DNA from: an uncultured Prevotellaceae bacterium
GTDB lineage: Bacteria; Bacteroidota; Bacteroidia; Bacteroidales; Bacteroidaceae
Direction of reading: 5' to 3'
Assembly (NCBI GenBank): GCA_902800495.1
Contig: CADCET010000032.1
Coordinates: 1-33,152, forward strand
Length of the DNA stretch: 33,152 bases
Below are positions 23,480-30,053 of the stretch, piece after piece (position 1 is the first letter of the stretch; every line of letters begins with the position of its first letter). The position numbers and the translations under genes were made by a program. Below the pieces are notes generated by a model, which made no database searches, had not been told where the DNA came from, and saw nothing but the letters and a program-made list of their open reading frames with translations.

Positions 23480-23920
23480 TTAATAGTCGGTTAATCTATC
23501 AAAAGAGAAAACTTGGATGGAGATGATATCAGTGAGGTCTTCTGTTACCAAACAATCGAACCACGTGGTCTGGCCATTATAAAAAACATCCCCTTGATTA
23601 TGTAGCGTAATGGTGTTTGTTGTTCCGTCTTTCAATGATATGATAGCCTGAAGATCGAGCATACAGGTCTCTCCACGGTTGGTTGCCTTTACCCGGAATA
23701 ATGGCGGTTCGTCTTCCCAACTATGTTCAACAATAGTAATACCATATTTGCTGAGACCTTGTACGACCCGTTGCGTTGGCGCTACAAATTTTTGCTCGGC
23801 ACTCTCAGAGTTTGTTGTTAACGTGTTGATGATTTCTTCGCCTTTTTCTGGTGCTAATCTAACATAAATAAATGCGCCAACGAAAATGATAAGCGAAAGA
23901 TAAATTAATGCTTTCTTCAT
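23480..23920 (-). CDS. Membrane-anchored hypothetical protein (146 aa)
   Basis: The start was set at ATG 23920 because it gives MKKALIYLSLIIFVGAFIYV, a signal anchor or uncleaved signal peptide; a longer frame upstream would put 17 unlikely residues before it. The rest, after a Ser/Glu-rich linker, is a predicted beta domain (ITIVEHSWEDEPPLFRVKATN, MLDLQAIISLKDG, TITLHNQGDVFYNGQTTWF) of the general FxLYD or immunoglobulin-like kind seen in cell-surface proteins. No enzyme motif is seen. The promoter region shares a 40-bp segment with that of the small membrane protein at 28071-28298, suggesting common control. Confidence 0.75.
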   Translation of the reverse strand: MKKALIYLSLIIFVGAFIYVRLAPEKGEEIINTLTTNSESAEQKFVAPTQRVVQGLSKYGITIVEHSWEDEPPLFRVKATNRGETCMLDLQAIISLKDGTTNTITLHNQGDVFYNGQTTWFDCLVTEDLTDIISIQVFSFDRLTDY

Positions 23921-23976
23921 ACGTCTTACTTTTTTAATGTTAATACTAATGACAGCAGACTTGTTCTGCAATTTGA

Positions 23977-24016
23977 CTGCAAAAATAGTACGTGGCTATG
24001 CGAAAATACCGCATAG
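23977..24016 (-). promoter_or_regulatory. Promoter segment with palindrome, copy B of a 40-bp repeat
   Basis: On the minus strand it ends TATTTTTGCAG (the -7 box is 23987-23980). Upstream it carries TATGCGGTATTTTCGCATA, a stem that extends to CGTGGCTATGCG / CGCATAGCCACG (12 bp) at 23991-24021. It matches 33 of 40 bases of 28334-28373. No TTTG -33 element is present, and the palindrome takes that place. Confidence 0.65.
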
Positions 24017-24050
24017 CCACGACAAAAATCAAATGACCTTCTTAATTTAC

Positions 24051-24683
24051 CTACTTCATGTCCAGGAATTGGCAGATTACCTTATACCAGTAATCCCATG
24101 AATAGCCGACTGACGGGTGGTTGACTGGCATGATCTTCACCTTTGTCCCGTCGTTCAGGGCGTAGTTGCCACACTTGTTGATGTTCCCATCCACCACGAT
24201 GTCCGCATTCCACGACCACCGTTCGCCTGCCGGCATGTAGCCCCAAAGTCGCGAGCCCCACACGATGACATACTGCGGACGATACTGCTCCAGCACCTCG
24301 AAGAACGGCTCTGCCGCCTCTTCATACTGTCGCCCTGTTCCAGCTTCGCGCGGCCCGCCCATCGCTGCCTGTAAGTAGTTGTAGAACACCACGGAGTTCC
24401 AAATCCTCCGTCGTTCCTCCCAGTCCGTTTCGTGGCCAACGAGCGACCGCTCAAACTTCAGGTACGTTGACATCCACCGCTGCCTGTCCAGCGACTCATT
24501 CAGATAGTCACTCACAACGCCGTTTGTAAAGGCGCAGCACTCCAGATGCACTCTCGCGTTTCCGCAGTCCGTGCATCCCTCCTCGCAGTAATGACTCTCG
24601 CCGAGAATCATCAACCGCTTTCCGAATATGCCGCCCGTTGAGTAGGCCGAGCCTACCCACGGACGGAAAAACAATCTACTCAT
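24051..24683 (-). CDS. Hypothetical protein, possibly uracil-DNA-glycosylase-like
   Basis: 210 residues, soluble. The N-terminal FRPWVGSAYSTGG with KRLMILGESHYC and the C-terminal YVIVWGSRLWGYM with MPVNHPSVGYS are spaced like the two active-site regions of UDG-superfamily proteins, but the typical catalytic residues are not all clear, so the assignment is tentative. A cysteine-rich stretch (ESHYCEEGCTDCGN) could bind a metal. It is the last gene of the accessory block. Its ATG overlaps the stop of a frame that continues the broken Ntn-hydrolase upstream, which points to an original coupled pair. Confidence 0.6.
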   Translation of the reverse strand: MSRLFFRPWVGSAYSTGGIFGKRLMILGESHYCEEGCTDCGNARVHLECCAFTNGVVSDYLNESLDRQRWMSTYLKFERSLVGHETDWEERRRIWNSVVFYNYLQAAMGGPREAGTGRQYEEAAEPFFEVLEQYRPQYVIVWGSRLWGYMPAGERWSWNADIVVDGNINKCGNYALNDGTKVKIMPVNHPSVGYSWDYWYKVICQFLDMK

Positions 24684-24956
24684 AACCGTCCTTCTTTTTG
24701 TTTAGCACATATTCCTCTACGGACTGGCTATATTGCCACGTTCTTTCCGATACAGGTTAAAGATCAGATCCCACGGCGTACCCATAAATTCCACGTTGTC
24801 ATATATCATCACGCCAATGGGATGAACGTCCGACAGGCTGAAAATCTTCGTTGCCGTGTTATAGATCTTCACCCCCTTGTCGTTACTTACCGTAACGGCA
24901 CTGTCGGCCGCCATCACTGCCGCCTGCTTATTTAGGATTCCTACTATTGCAGTCAT
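24676..24956 (-). pseudogene. Broken proteasome-like (Ntn-hydrolase) protein
   Basis: The frame from ATG 24956 gives 79 residues starting TAIVGILNKQAAVMAADSAVTV and including MIYDNVEFMGTPWDLIFNLYRK, the N-terminal signature of a proteasome-beta-like Ntn-hydrolase family whose members are several hundred residues long. It stops at 24717. The neighbouring frame continues with a sensible SVEEYVLNKKKDGYE and stops at 24676, overlapping the next ATG. So there is both a one-base frame change near 24720-24745 and loss of most of the protein. The initiating Thr follows Met1, as expected for an N-terminal nucleophile. A sequencing error could explain the shift but not the short length. Confidence 0.7.
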
Positions 24957-24961
24957 AGTGT

Positions 24962-25336
24962 TTACATTTTACCTATTGGCCATATCAATACGATTACTAT
25001 AAATACAATTAGTCCAACGACTCCCAAAATGAGTGGGAATGCGAAGAAACTCTCAAATAGAATGAGAATGCTATATTTGAGGCGTACATCAAACTTCTCC
25101 ACATTACTGTTTCTCCATCGACTACTCCTTGAGAAAACTTCATCAAAGTTCTTATATGTGAACACAGCAGCCCATATAGATAATACGATATCAATAGGTA
25201 ATGCTATCTTCAAGATGGAGATCATACTATCGCCATCAACTTTATCCCATCCCATTATCAAGCATACAGCACCTAAAAAGCCAAGAGCAGCCGGTTCTTT
25301 CAACTTGGAGAGTAGCCAACAAACAAGCGTTCTCAT
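24962..25336 (-). CDS. Small integral membrane protein (124 aa)
   Basis: 124 residues with three or four predicted transmembrane segments: ALGFLGAVCLIMGW (short), ILKIALPIDIVLSIWAAVFTY, SILILFESFFAF and a long C-terminal PLILGVVGLIVFIVIVLIW. The loop between the second and third helices is basic and polar (SRSSRWRNSN). No family is recognised. It lies 11 nt after the 158-aa gene and 5 nt before the Ntn-hydrolase remnant, so it is co-transcribed with them. Confidence 0.7.
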   Translation of the reverse strand: MRTLVCWLLSKLKEPAALGFLGAVCLIMGWDKVDGDSMISILKIALPIDIVLSIWAAVFTYKNFDEVFSRSSRWRNSNVEKFDVRLKYSILILFESFFAFPLILGVVGLIVFIVIVLIWPIGKM

Positions 25337-25347
25337 AATTAATGAGT

Positions 25348-25824
25348 TTAAAAGTCGAGTAGTGTTTGAGAAGTGTCTTCATACAGTTTTGCAAACTGTT
25401 CAAGATCTTCAAGCGGTGACTTTGTAACGATTCCACCAATACCTCGTAAAGCTGCAATTATTAACTCCTTGTCATTTCCTGCAATTGCCTTGTCAAGTAA
25501 GTCGTAATGTTTGGTAAGAGCCTTATCGCGCTCACCAAAAGTGTGATACATAAATTCCTGACATGACTTGTACTTTGCAATCGTCTTTGCAATTTCAACT
25601 TGACTCCATGCTTTTACTTGCTCAGTCTGAGCTTCTACACGTTTGCATTCTGCATACAAATCTGCAACTCTTTCTGCTGTACTAGCTACGTTGCATGCAA
25701 TGTTTCCAAACTGATTAACCTGGTCTGCAATATTGCTAGCCATTTCCATTCGTGCCAGCATCTTGTCTTTTTGAGAAGTAACACCGTCTTGGCGTTGTAC
25801 TTCAGGATAATTTTGTTCTATCAT
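25348..25824 (-). CDS. Helical hypothetical protein (158 aa)
   Basis: 158 residues, soluble and almost wholly helical by composition, with a likely coiled-coil middle (VADLYAECKRVEAQTEQVKAW and on through KTIAKYKSC). A C-terminal stretch LIIAALRGIGGIVTKSPLEDL may form an amphipathic helix. No known family is recognised. Its ATG overlaps the stop of the 554-aa membrane/coiled-coil gene by 4 nt, so the two are probably translated together and may interact. Confidence 0.72.
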   Translation of the reverse strand: MIEQNYPEVQRQDGVTSQKDKMLARMEMASNIADQVNQFGNIACNVASTAERVADLYAECKRVEAQTEQVKAWSQVEIAKTIAKYKSCQEFMYHTFGERDKALTKHYDLLDKAIAGNDKELIIAALRGIGGIVTKSPLEDLEQFAKLYEDTSQTLLDF

Positions 25825-27485
25825 AATTTAGCTTGACTTATTTTGTTGTACTCATTAGTTGCTATTGCCAATTGGCGAATATCTTGCATTGTAACAGAGG
25901 ACGCCGCGTTATTGTCAAAAACCTGTTTTTTCAAAGGTTCATAAACTTGCATGAAACCACTATTAGCTTTTGTAATAGCCTTGATGAGTTCGATGGCTCT
26001 CAGAAGTGCTCCCTGTCCTTTGGTATAATTATCTACCATCTTTTGGATATTCTTAATAGCATCCTTCTGAATTTTGTTATTTTGTTTAATTTTCGCGTTT
26101 CTTTCTTCCGTGTAATTTGAGATCGCACTTCCTAATAGCGCTGCTGCCGCTATACCTGCTGATGCTTTCGGATTTTTGCCAACAAACTTCATGACATCCT
26201 TATTCTCCAATAACTCAACTCCTGCTTGAATGGTGTTACTGACTGTTGCAGTAATATTACCGATGACATCCATTTTAAGTGAGTCCACCGATATGCTGAT
26301 GTTCTCTAACTTGACATTCATGTCGACCATGCCTTTTTCTGTGGTCAATGATTTTCCACCGGCATTGTCACGGATGTAATTTAACAACTCCACGCCTAAA
26401 TATATATTACGGTAAGCACACACCCTAACATATTCTAATAGATAGCTAATGTCTTTGTTTACGCTTGCCAACTCTTTGTATTCATATTTTGCCGCTTTGA
26501 ACAATTCTTGAAGCATGCCTGTTTTCTCTGCAAGAGCGTCTACATTCTCTCTGCCAAACCACCCCGTCGTATCAATATCCTTTATGTCGTTAAGGTCATT
26601 GAGTATTGGAGTCATCTTATTTTCTTTAAGTAATTTAGTGTATGAATTAAGTTTATTCAAGTGGGAAAGAGCGGTCTGGTTGCTCTTCTCTATTCGTAAA
26701 ACATTATAATTATTCTGGCTTTGAGCTGCTTCTAATTGCTTTTTGAAGAATGGATATGTGACATTTGTCTCTCCTTTGATTGAATACTTATAGAAGAATG
26801 CAAGTTTCTTATTTGTAAGTTCATCGTGAAGCTTTGCTTTTTCCACGGGATCTCCCACATTGAGCATCTTATTCTTTAGATCATAATATTCTTTCAATAG
26901 TTTTTCCACTTCTTCCTTGTCTTTAAACTGAATAGCATTTAATGACAATGGTACATCAATGATTTCTTTAACATCATTATTAAGAGAACTGACTATTTCA
27001 GTCATTTTGTTGTTAATAGCAGTATTGGCATCTTTTTTTTCATTTTCTAAATTTCCCTTTGTCCTAAGATACTCGTGATATGCAGTCAATTTCTCATCAT
27101 ACGATCTTTTTTGGTAGATATACCAAACAGTAGTTGCTGCAACTACAAATACAGTAGTACCTAGTCCCCACCAAAAAGCAGTAACAGTCCATCCCCATGT
27201 ATCCCATTCAATGTCAAAAATAAGATTAAGAACCCAAATTATGCAATGAAGAATAAACAACACGACTACAATAGCAGCAGCAATGGTGCCAACAAGTGAA
27301 ATATTGCCACTGTCGAATTTTGGCTCTTGGGGTTCGACTCTTACTTTCAAATCCTTTAACTGATTTGACAAATCTTTCAATTTCTTTTGCTCAGCAGATA
27401 GTGCAGTTGATAACTGTTTCCTTTTGTCGGTTGCAGGCTCTCTTAAAGATCCTGCTGACAGTACATTGTTGTTACTTGTTTCCAT
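25821..27485 (-). CDS. Two-TM coiled-coil protein of unknown function (554 aa)
   Basis: 554 residues. After a charged N-terminal coiled coil (KKLKDLSNQLKDLKVRV) come two transmembrane helices at about 62-90 and 100-126, then over 400 residues of predicted helix with repeated Lys/Glu/Asn-rich coiled-coil stretches. Near residue 435 there is an Ala/Gly-rich hydrophobic segment (ASAGIAAAALLGSAISNY) that could insert into or contact a membrane. The general layout recalls membrane-remodelling or pore-type proteins, but no GTPase, protease or toxin motif is seen. Codon use and base composition are more AT-rich than the biosynthetic operons, consistent with acquisition by transfer. It heads a tightly packed set of four or five genes. 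Confidence 0.75.
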   Translation of the reverse strand: METSNNNVLSAGSLREPATDKRKQLSTALSAEQKKLKDLSNQLKDLKVRVEPQEPKFDSGNISLVGTIAAAIVVVLFILHCIIWVLNLIFDIEWDTWGWTVTAFWWGLGTTVFVVAATTVWYIYQKRSYDEKLTAYHEYLRTKGNLENEKKDANTAINNKMTEIVSSLNNDVKEIIDVPLSLNAIQFKDKEEVEKLLKEYYDLKNKMLNVGDPVEKAKLHDELTNKKLAFFYKYSIKGETNVTYPFFKKQLEAAQSQNNYNVLRIEKSNQTALSHLNKLNSYTKLLKENKMTPILNDLNDIKDIDTTGWFGRENVDALAEKTGMLQELFKAAKYEYKELASVNKDISYLLEYVRVCAYRNIYLGVELLNYIRDNAGGKSLTTEKGMVDMNVKLENISISVDSLKMDVIGNITATVSNTIQAGVELLENKDVMKFVGKNPKASAGIAAAALLGSAISNYTEERNAKIKQNNKIQKDAIKNIQKMVDNYTKGQGALLRAIELIKAITKANSGFMQVYEPLKKQVFDNNAASSVTMQDIRQLAIATNEYNKISQAKL

Positions 27486-27530
27486 AATTTATCGATTTTG
27501 GTAATTTATCATGTGATTTATGATTAATGT

Positions 27531-27719
27531 TTATTCAAATCGCAACACTGTTTCTTGTAATAGTTCTACAAAGTTAGCTTTCCTCGTATCTCTACTCCCG
27601 CACTTTGGACACTGCGGGAGGTTTGGGCCACATCTGATGCCGCCCTCTGTGTCGAAGGCTTCGAATGTGTGGCCACATTGCTTGCACTTGAATGTTTTTC
27701 TTCCTTTGATCGTTAACAT
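27531..27719 (-). CDS. Small zinc-ribbon protein (62 aa)
   Basis: 62 residues with two CxxC pairs, CKQCGH and CPKCGS, 22 residues apart, forming a rubredoxin-like zinc ribbon; the ending RKANFVELLQETVLRFE is helical. Such proteins may bind nucleic acid or act as small adaptors. It lies 45 nt upstream of the 554-aa gene on the same strand, so it may be the first gene of that block. No clear promoter of its own is seen; a TAnnTTTG match (TAACTTTG) within its 3' end could serve the next gene, but lacks a -33 element. Confidence 0.78.
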   Translation of the reverse strand: MLTIKGRKTFKCKQCGHTFEAFDTEGGIRCGPNLPQCPKCGSRDTRKANFVELLQETVLRFE

Positions 27720-27760
27720 TTCTGTATTAGGATTTTAGTTACACCTTTTATATATACACT

Positions 27761-27942
27761 GAAGCGCAGACTTCGCGCCGATATTCTGCAACGGAGGTCC
27801 TGAGAAACCTTGAAGGTGGAATATGACAGAAGTCCGCGCCTGTAAGCGCGGAAACAACTGCACGACATTCCCCACCTTCACATATTGCCGTAGGGCAGGA
27901 AGTTCTCAGGTTCCCGTTTGGTGAGAATGAAGCACGTGCTTC
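27761..27942 (-). ncRNA. ssrS: Probable 6S RNA
   Basis: The 182-nt segment folds as an irregular rod. Read on the minus strand, GAAGC, CTTC, ATTCT, AACGG and CCTGAGAA on the 5' side pair in order with GCTTC, GAAG, AGAAT, CCGTT and TTCTCAGG on the 3' side. A large central bubble, the stem TGAAGGTGG/CCACCTTCA and an apical CCGCGC/GCGCGG hairpin follow. Length, rod shape and central bubble are those of 6S RNA, the RNA-polymerase-binding regulator. A housekeeping-type promoter lies upstream at 27989-28018, which would give a 5' extension of about 40 nt needing trimming. No protein-coding explanation fits. Identification rests on structure, not on a recognised sequence consensus. Confidence 0.55.
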
Positions 27943-27988
27943 GCTGTTCAGTATGTCAATGAAACGGTATAGAATCCGTATCCAACTG

Positions 27989-28018
27989 CAAAAATACGAA
28001 ATATTTCCGAATTGACAA
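27989..28018 (-). promoter_or_regulatory. Promoter of the probable 6S RNA
   Basis: TATTTTTG on the minus strand (27996-27989) with ATTG (28018-28015) 18 nt upstream. Transcription would begin near 27982. Confidence 0.5.
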
Positions 28019-28070
28019 TGAAAAAAGCGAAAAAAATTGTATTCTTCTGTCAAAATTCCCATCTTCAAAG

Positions 28071-28298
28071 TCATACTATTCCTTTTAACATGAGGAGGCC
28101 GTGAAACGCTAACAGCGTTCCGGCGACGGTTTCCATGAATGTGATGAAGATGGAGAAACGCATCGGCATTTTCACGAAGAAGGGACGGCAGACATTGCAG
28201 TAAATGTCGCGAGGGGTTTCCCCACCTGTAATGCGCGAGAGTGTTTCGCTCAGAAAGAGGATGCCGACGATCAGTTCTAAGATGGCGATTGTGTTCAT
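28071..28298 (-). CDS. Small two-TM membrane protein (75 aa)
   Basis: 75 residues with hydrophobic helices at about 3-20 (IAILELIVGILFL) and 50-72 (IFITFMETVAGTLLAFHGLLML). Between them is a loop with two close cysteines (IYCNVCRPFF). No family is recognised. Its promoter segment at 28334-28373 matches that of the gene at 23480-23920, suggesting a shared regulator. The predicted transcript start near 28330 leaves a leader of about 32 nt. Confidence 0.65.
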   Translation of the reverse strand: MNTIAILELIVGILFLSETLSRITGGETPRDIYCNVCRPFFVKMPMRFSIFITFMETVAGTLLAFHGLLMLKGIV

Positions 28299-28333
28299 TT
28301 TGTCTTTTGTTTGAGTGAATAATCAGTTTCTGG

Positions 28334-28373
28334 CTGCAAAAATAGGGCGTAGGTGTGCAGAAATACCGCATAG
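28334..28373 (-). promoter_or_regulatory. Promoter segment, copy A of a 40-bp repeat
   Basis: The -7 box TATTTTTG is at 28344-28337 on the minus strand, with CTATGCGGTATTT conserved 25-40 bp upstream of the likely start point. It matches 33 of 40 bases of 23977-24016 without gaps. The palindrome is less complete than in copy B. Confidence 0.6.
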
Positions 28374-28410
28374 GTGATAGTTTTCTTGATGAATTTGTGT
28401 GATTTTGTCA

Positions 28411-28530
28411 CCGGACTGACACGGACTGTTTGGGCATCGGACGGGTACGGAATGACGCAGACTGTTTTGGCATCGGACGGGTACGGCCGGACACGGACTG
28501 TCCGAAAGAGTCCGTAAAGTCCGATGCAAT
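28411..28530. repeat. GGACTG/GCATCGGACGGGTACGG repeat cluster
   Basis: TTTGGGCATCGGACGGGTACGG and TTTTGGCATCGGACGGGTACGG lie 36 bp apart (units 28412-28450 and 28451-28486), followed by a palindromic unit CGGACTGTCCGAAAGAGTCCG at 28494 onward. The same sequence family occurs in frame in the EamA gene at 29187-29251. Confidence 0.82.
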
Positions 28531-28599
28531 AAGAAAAGTCTGATGCATGGAACGCTGAGATAACCTTATGCCAATAGTCCCGCTCCCTAACACTTCGCT

Positions 28600-28704
28600 T
28601 CTCGTGAAAAAATATAAGCCTTAAAAAAATACAAGCCTCTCGTAAAAAAATACAAGCCTCTCGTAAAAAAATATAAGCCTCTCGTGAAAACGTCGCGGCC
28701 TCTC
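28600..28704. repeat. 21-bp tandem array (TCTCGTAAAAAAATACAAGCC)
   Basis: About five units, each TCTCGT followed by an A-tract and ending AAGCC or CGGCC; one unit near 28621 is shortened. The units become less A-rich toward the right. Confidence 0.8.
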
Positions 28705-28785
28705 GTGAAAGCGTACTGCTTCGTTCGAACACTTTTCTTTTTGTCTCGCGACTGGCACGCGCGCACGCATAGGATAGTGAAAAAG

Positions 28786-28892
28786 AAAAACATCCCACCC
28801 ACGTCGCCCATCCCGCTCCTAAAACTCCGGCTTTTCTGGTTTGCAAGGTAAGAACTTAGGAGCGGGATGGGCGACATGGGTGGTGTGTTTTT
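28786..28892. repeat. Long inverted repeat with A/T-flanked stem
   Basis: 28795-28822 and 28856-28883 are 28-bp arms with a single difference, separated by 33 nt. Pairing continues outward into AAAAACA and TGTTTTT with two mismatches. The shape is that of a very large bidirectional terminator or a tiny element with terminal inverted repeats; neighbouring genes diverge here, so no convergent transcripts need stopping. Confidence 0.8.
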
Positions 28893-28969
28893 GGCTTATA
28901 ACAACCATTATGTATTCAACATTTTCTGGTAAAACATAAAACCCGATACCTCGGAAAAATCAAATATTA

Positions 28970-29001
28970 TTTGTTTTTTCGCTCGGTTTGCACTACCTTT
29001 G
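28970..29001 (+). promoter_or_regulatory. Promoter of the EamA transporter gene
   Basis: TTTG at 28970-28973 and TACCTTTG at 28994-29001, spaced 20 nt. The likely start point (about 29006-29009) coincides with the GTG start codon at 29006, which implies a leaderless mRNA. Confidence 0.65.
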
Positions 29002-29005
29002 CACC

Positions 29006-29965
29006 GTGGAACTAATACATAGACTGAAATACCATTTTGTGGCCTTCGTGACGATTGTCGTCTGGGGCAGCACTTTCGTGTTCACGAAACTGCTGTTGCT
29101 GGCGGGACTCTCGGCGGCTCAGATATTCACGTTGCGCTTCATCATCGCCTACGTACTGTTAGCGCTGTATAGCATCGGGCGTCCGTTTTTTCGCATCGGA
29201 CAGGCACGGACTGACGCGGACAGTCCGAAGAAGTCCGTTCAAGTCTGGTGCGGCTCGTGGCGCGACGAACTGCTGATGATGTTGCTGGGCGTGACGGGCG
29301 GCTCGCTGTATTTCCTGGCTGAGAACGAGGCACTGAACTATACGACCGCCACCAACACGTCGCTCATCGTCTGTAGCTGTCCGTTGGTGGCCTCGGCACT
29401 GATAGGACTCTTCTACAAGTCCGAGCGCATGAGCCGTCTGCAGACGTTGGGTGCGCTGACAGCCGTTGCGGGAGTCTGTGTGGTGGTGCTCAACGGCCAT
29501 TTCGTGCTCCATCTGTCGCCCGTTGGCGATGCCTTAGCATTGGCGGCAAACCTTTGCTGGGCCATATATTCGCTGCTGATGATACCTGTCGGTCGTAAGT
29601 ACGACTCTGTGTTCATCACTCGCAAGGTGTTCTTTTACGGTCTCGTCACCATCATTCCTTATTATATGTTGGTGCCCGAAGATGCGTGGATTTTCACCTC
29701 TTCAGTTTTTCATTTTTTTAATTTTTCAATTCTCCTCAACCTGCTTTTCCTCGGAGTCGTTGCCTCGATGCTCTGCTTCTTAGCGTGGACATGGGCGATC
29801 AAGCGGTTGGGGGCTATGGTCACTACCAACTACGTGTACCTGAACCCTGTGGCCACGATAGTTTTTGCGTGGTGGATTCTCAATGAGCAGATCACGTCTT
29901 ACTTCTTGTTGGGAACGGTGCTGATACTGCTGGGCATGTATCTGGCCGACAAAAAGAAAGCGTGA
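29006..29965 (+). CDS. EamA/DMT-family inner-membrane transporter
   Basis: 319 residues, ten predicted transmembrane helices in two EamA repeats. Landmarks are TIVVWGSTFVFTKLLL at the start, RFIIAYVLLALY, LYFLAENEALNYTTAT, and the second-repeat LNPVATIVFAWWILNEQIT. It probably exports a metabolite or amino acid; the substrate is unknown. Start GTG 29006 was chosen because the promoter lies immediately upstream and VELIHRLKYHFVAF precedes TM1 as usual; the frame upstream crosses the promoter. Between TM2 and TM3 (about residues 61-82) lies an extra, polar segment encoded by a GGACTG-type palindromic repeat that also occurs upstream of the gene. Confidence 0.9.
   Translation: MELIHRLKYHFVAFVTIVVWGSTFVFTKLLLLAGLSAAQIFTLRFIIAYVLLALYSIGRPFFRIGQARTDADSPKKSVQVWCGSWRDELLMMLLGVTGGSLYFLAENEALNYTTATNTSLIVCSCPLVASALIGLFYKSERMSRLQTLGALTAVAGVCVVVLNGHFVLHLSPVGDALALAANLCWAIYSLLMIPVGRKYDSVFITRKVFFYGLVTIIPYYMLVPEDAWIFTSSVFHFFNFSILLNLLFLGVVASMLCFLAWTWAIKRLGAMVTTNYVYLNPVATIVFAWWILNEQITSYFLLGTVLILLGMYLADKKKA
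29187..29251 (+). repeat. In-frame GGACTG-type repeat inside the EamA gene
   Basis: TTTTCGCATCGGACAGGCACGG matches the intergenic unit at 28465-28486 in 19 of 22 bases, and 29217-29251 matches 28494-28527 in about 28 of 35 positions. The insert contains the palindrome GGACAGTCCG and reads through as IGQARTDADSPKKSVQVW. Confidence 0.8.
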
Positions 29966-29998
29966 GCAGAAAATTTTTTCATTTGCATACCCGGTTTC

Positions 29999-30030
29999 TT
30001 TGGTCGTTTCAGGATTATTGTGTATTTTTG
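29999..30030 (+). promoter_or_regulatory. Promoter of the HD / DnaJ gene pair
   Basis: TTTG at 29999-30002 and TATTTTTG at 30023-30030, spaced 20 nt. The leader of about 17 nt contains a four-codon frame (ATG 30047, stop 30059-30061) that overlaps the true start ATG 30054. Confidence 0.68.
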
Positions 30031-30053
30031 CAGGCATAAAACGACAATGAACG

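Larger units (their letters stand above)
28374..29005. other. Gene-free, repeat-rich intergenic region
   Basis: No believable gene lies in these 632 bases. The region holds a GGACTG-type repeat cluster, a 21-bp tandem array, a long inverted repeat and the EamA promoter, each listed separately. The open frames on the minus strand are translations of these repeats. Confidence 0.7.

Noticed and set aside
24717-24760. Programmed -1 frameshift in the Ntn-hydrolase
   Set aside because: No canonical slippery heptamer or downstream structure is evident, and the shifted frame adds only a short tail.
27748-28371. 207-codon minus-strand frame
   Set aside because: It overlaps the 75-aa membrane protein gene in another frame and then reads through the 6S-like RNA and its promoter.
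28411-28704. Possible CRISPR array
   Set aside because: The repeated units are tandem or palindromic with no unique spacers of constant length, and no cas genes are near.
28295-28877. Minus-strand frames with FTRGLYF and VPVRC repeats
   Set aside because: They translate the tandem arrays and GGACTG repeats; no start context or family is seen.
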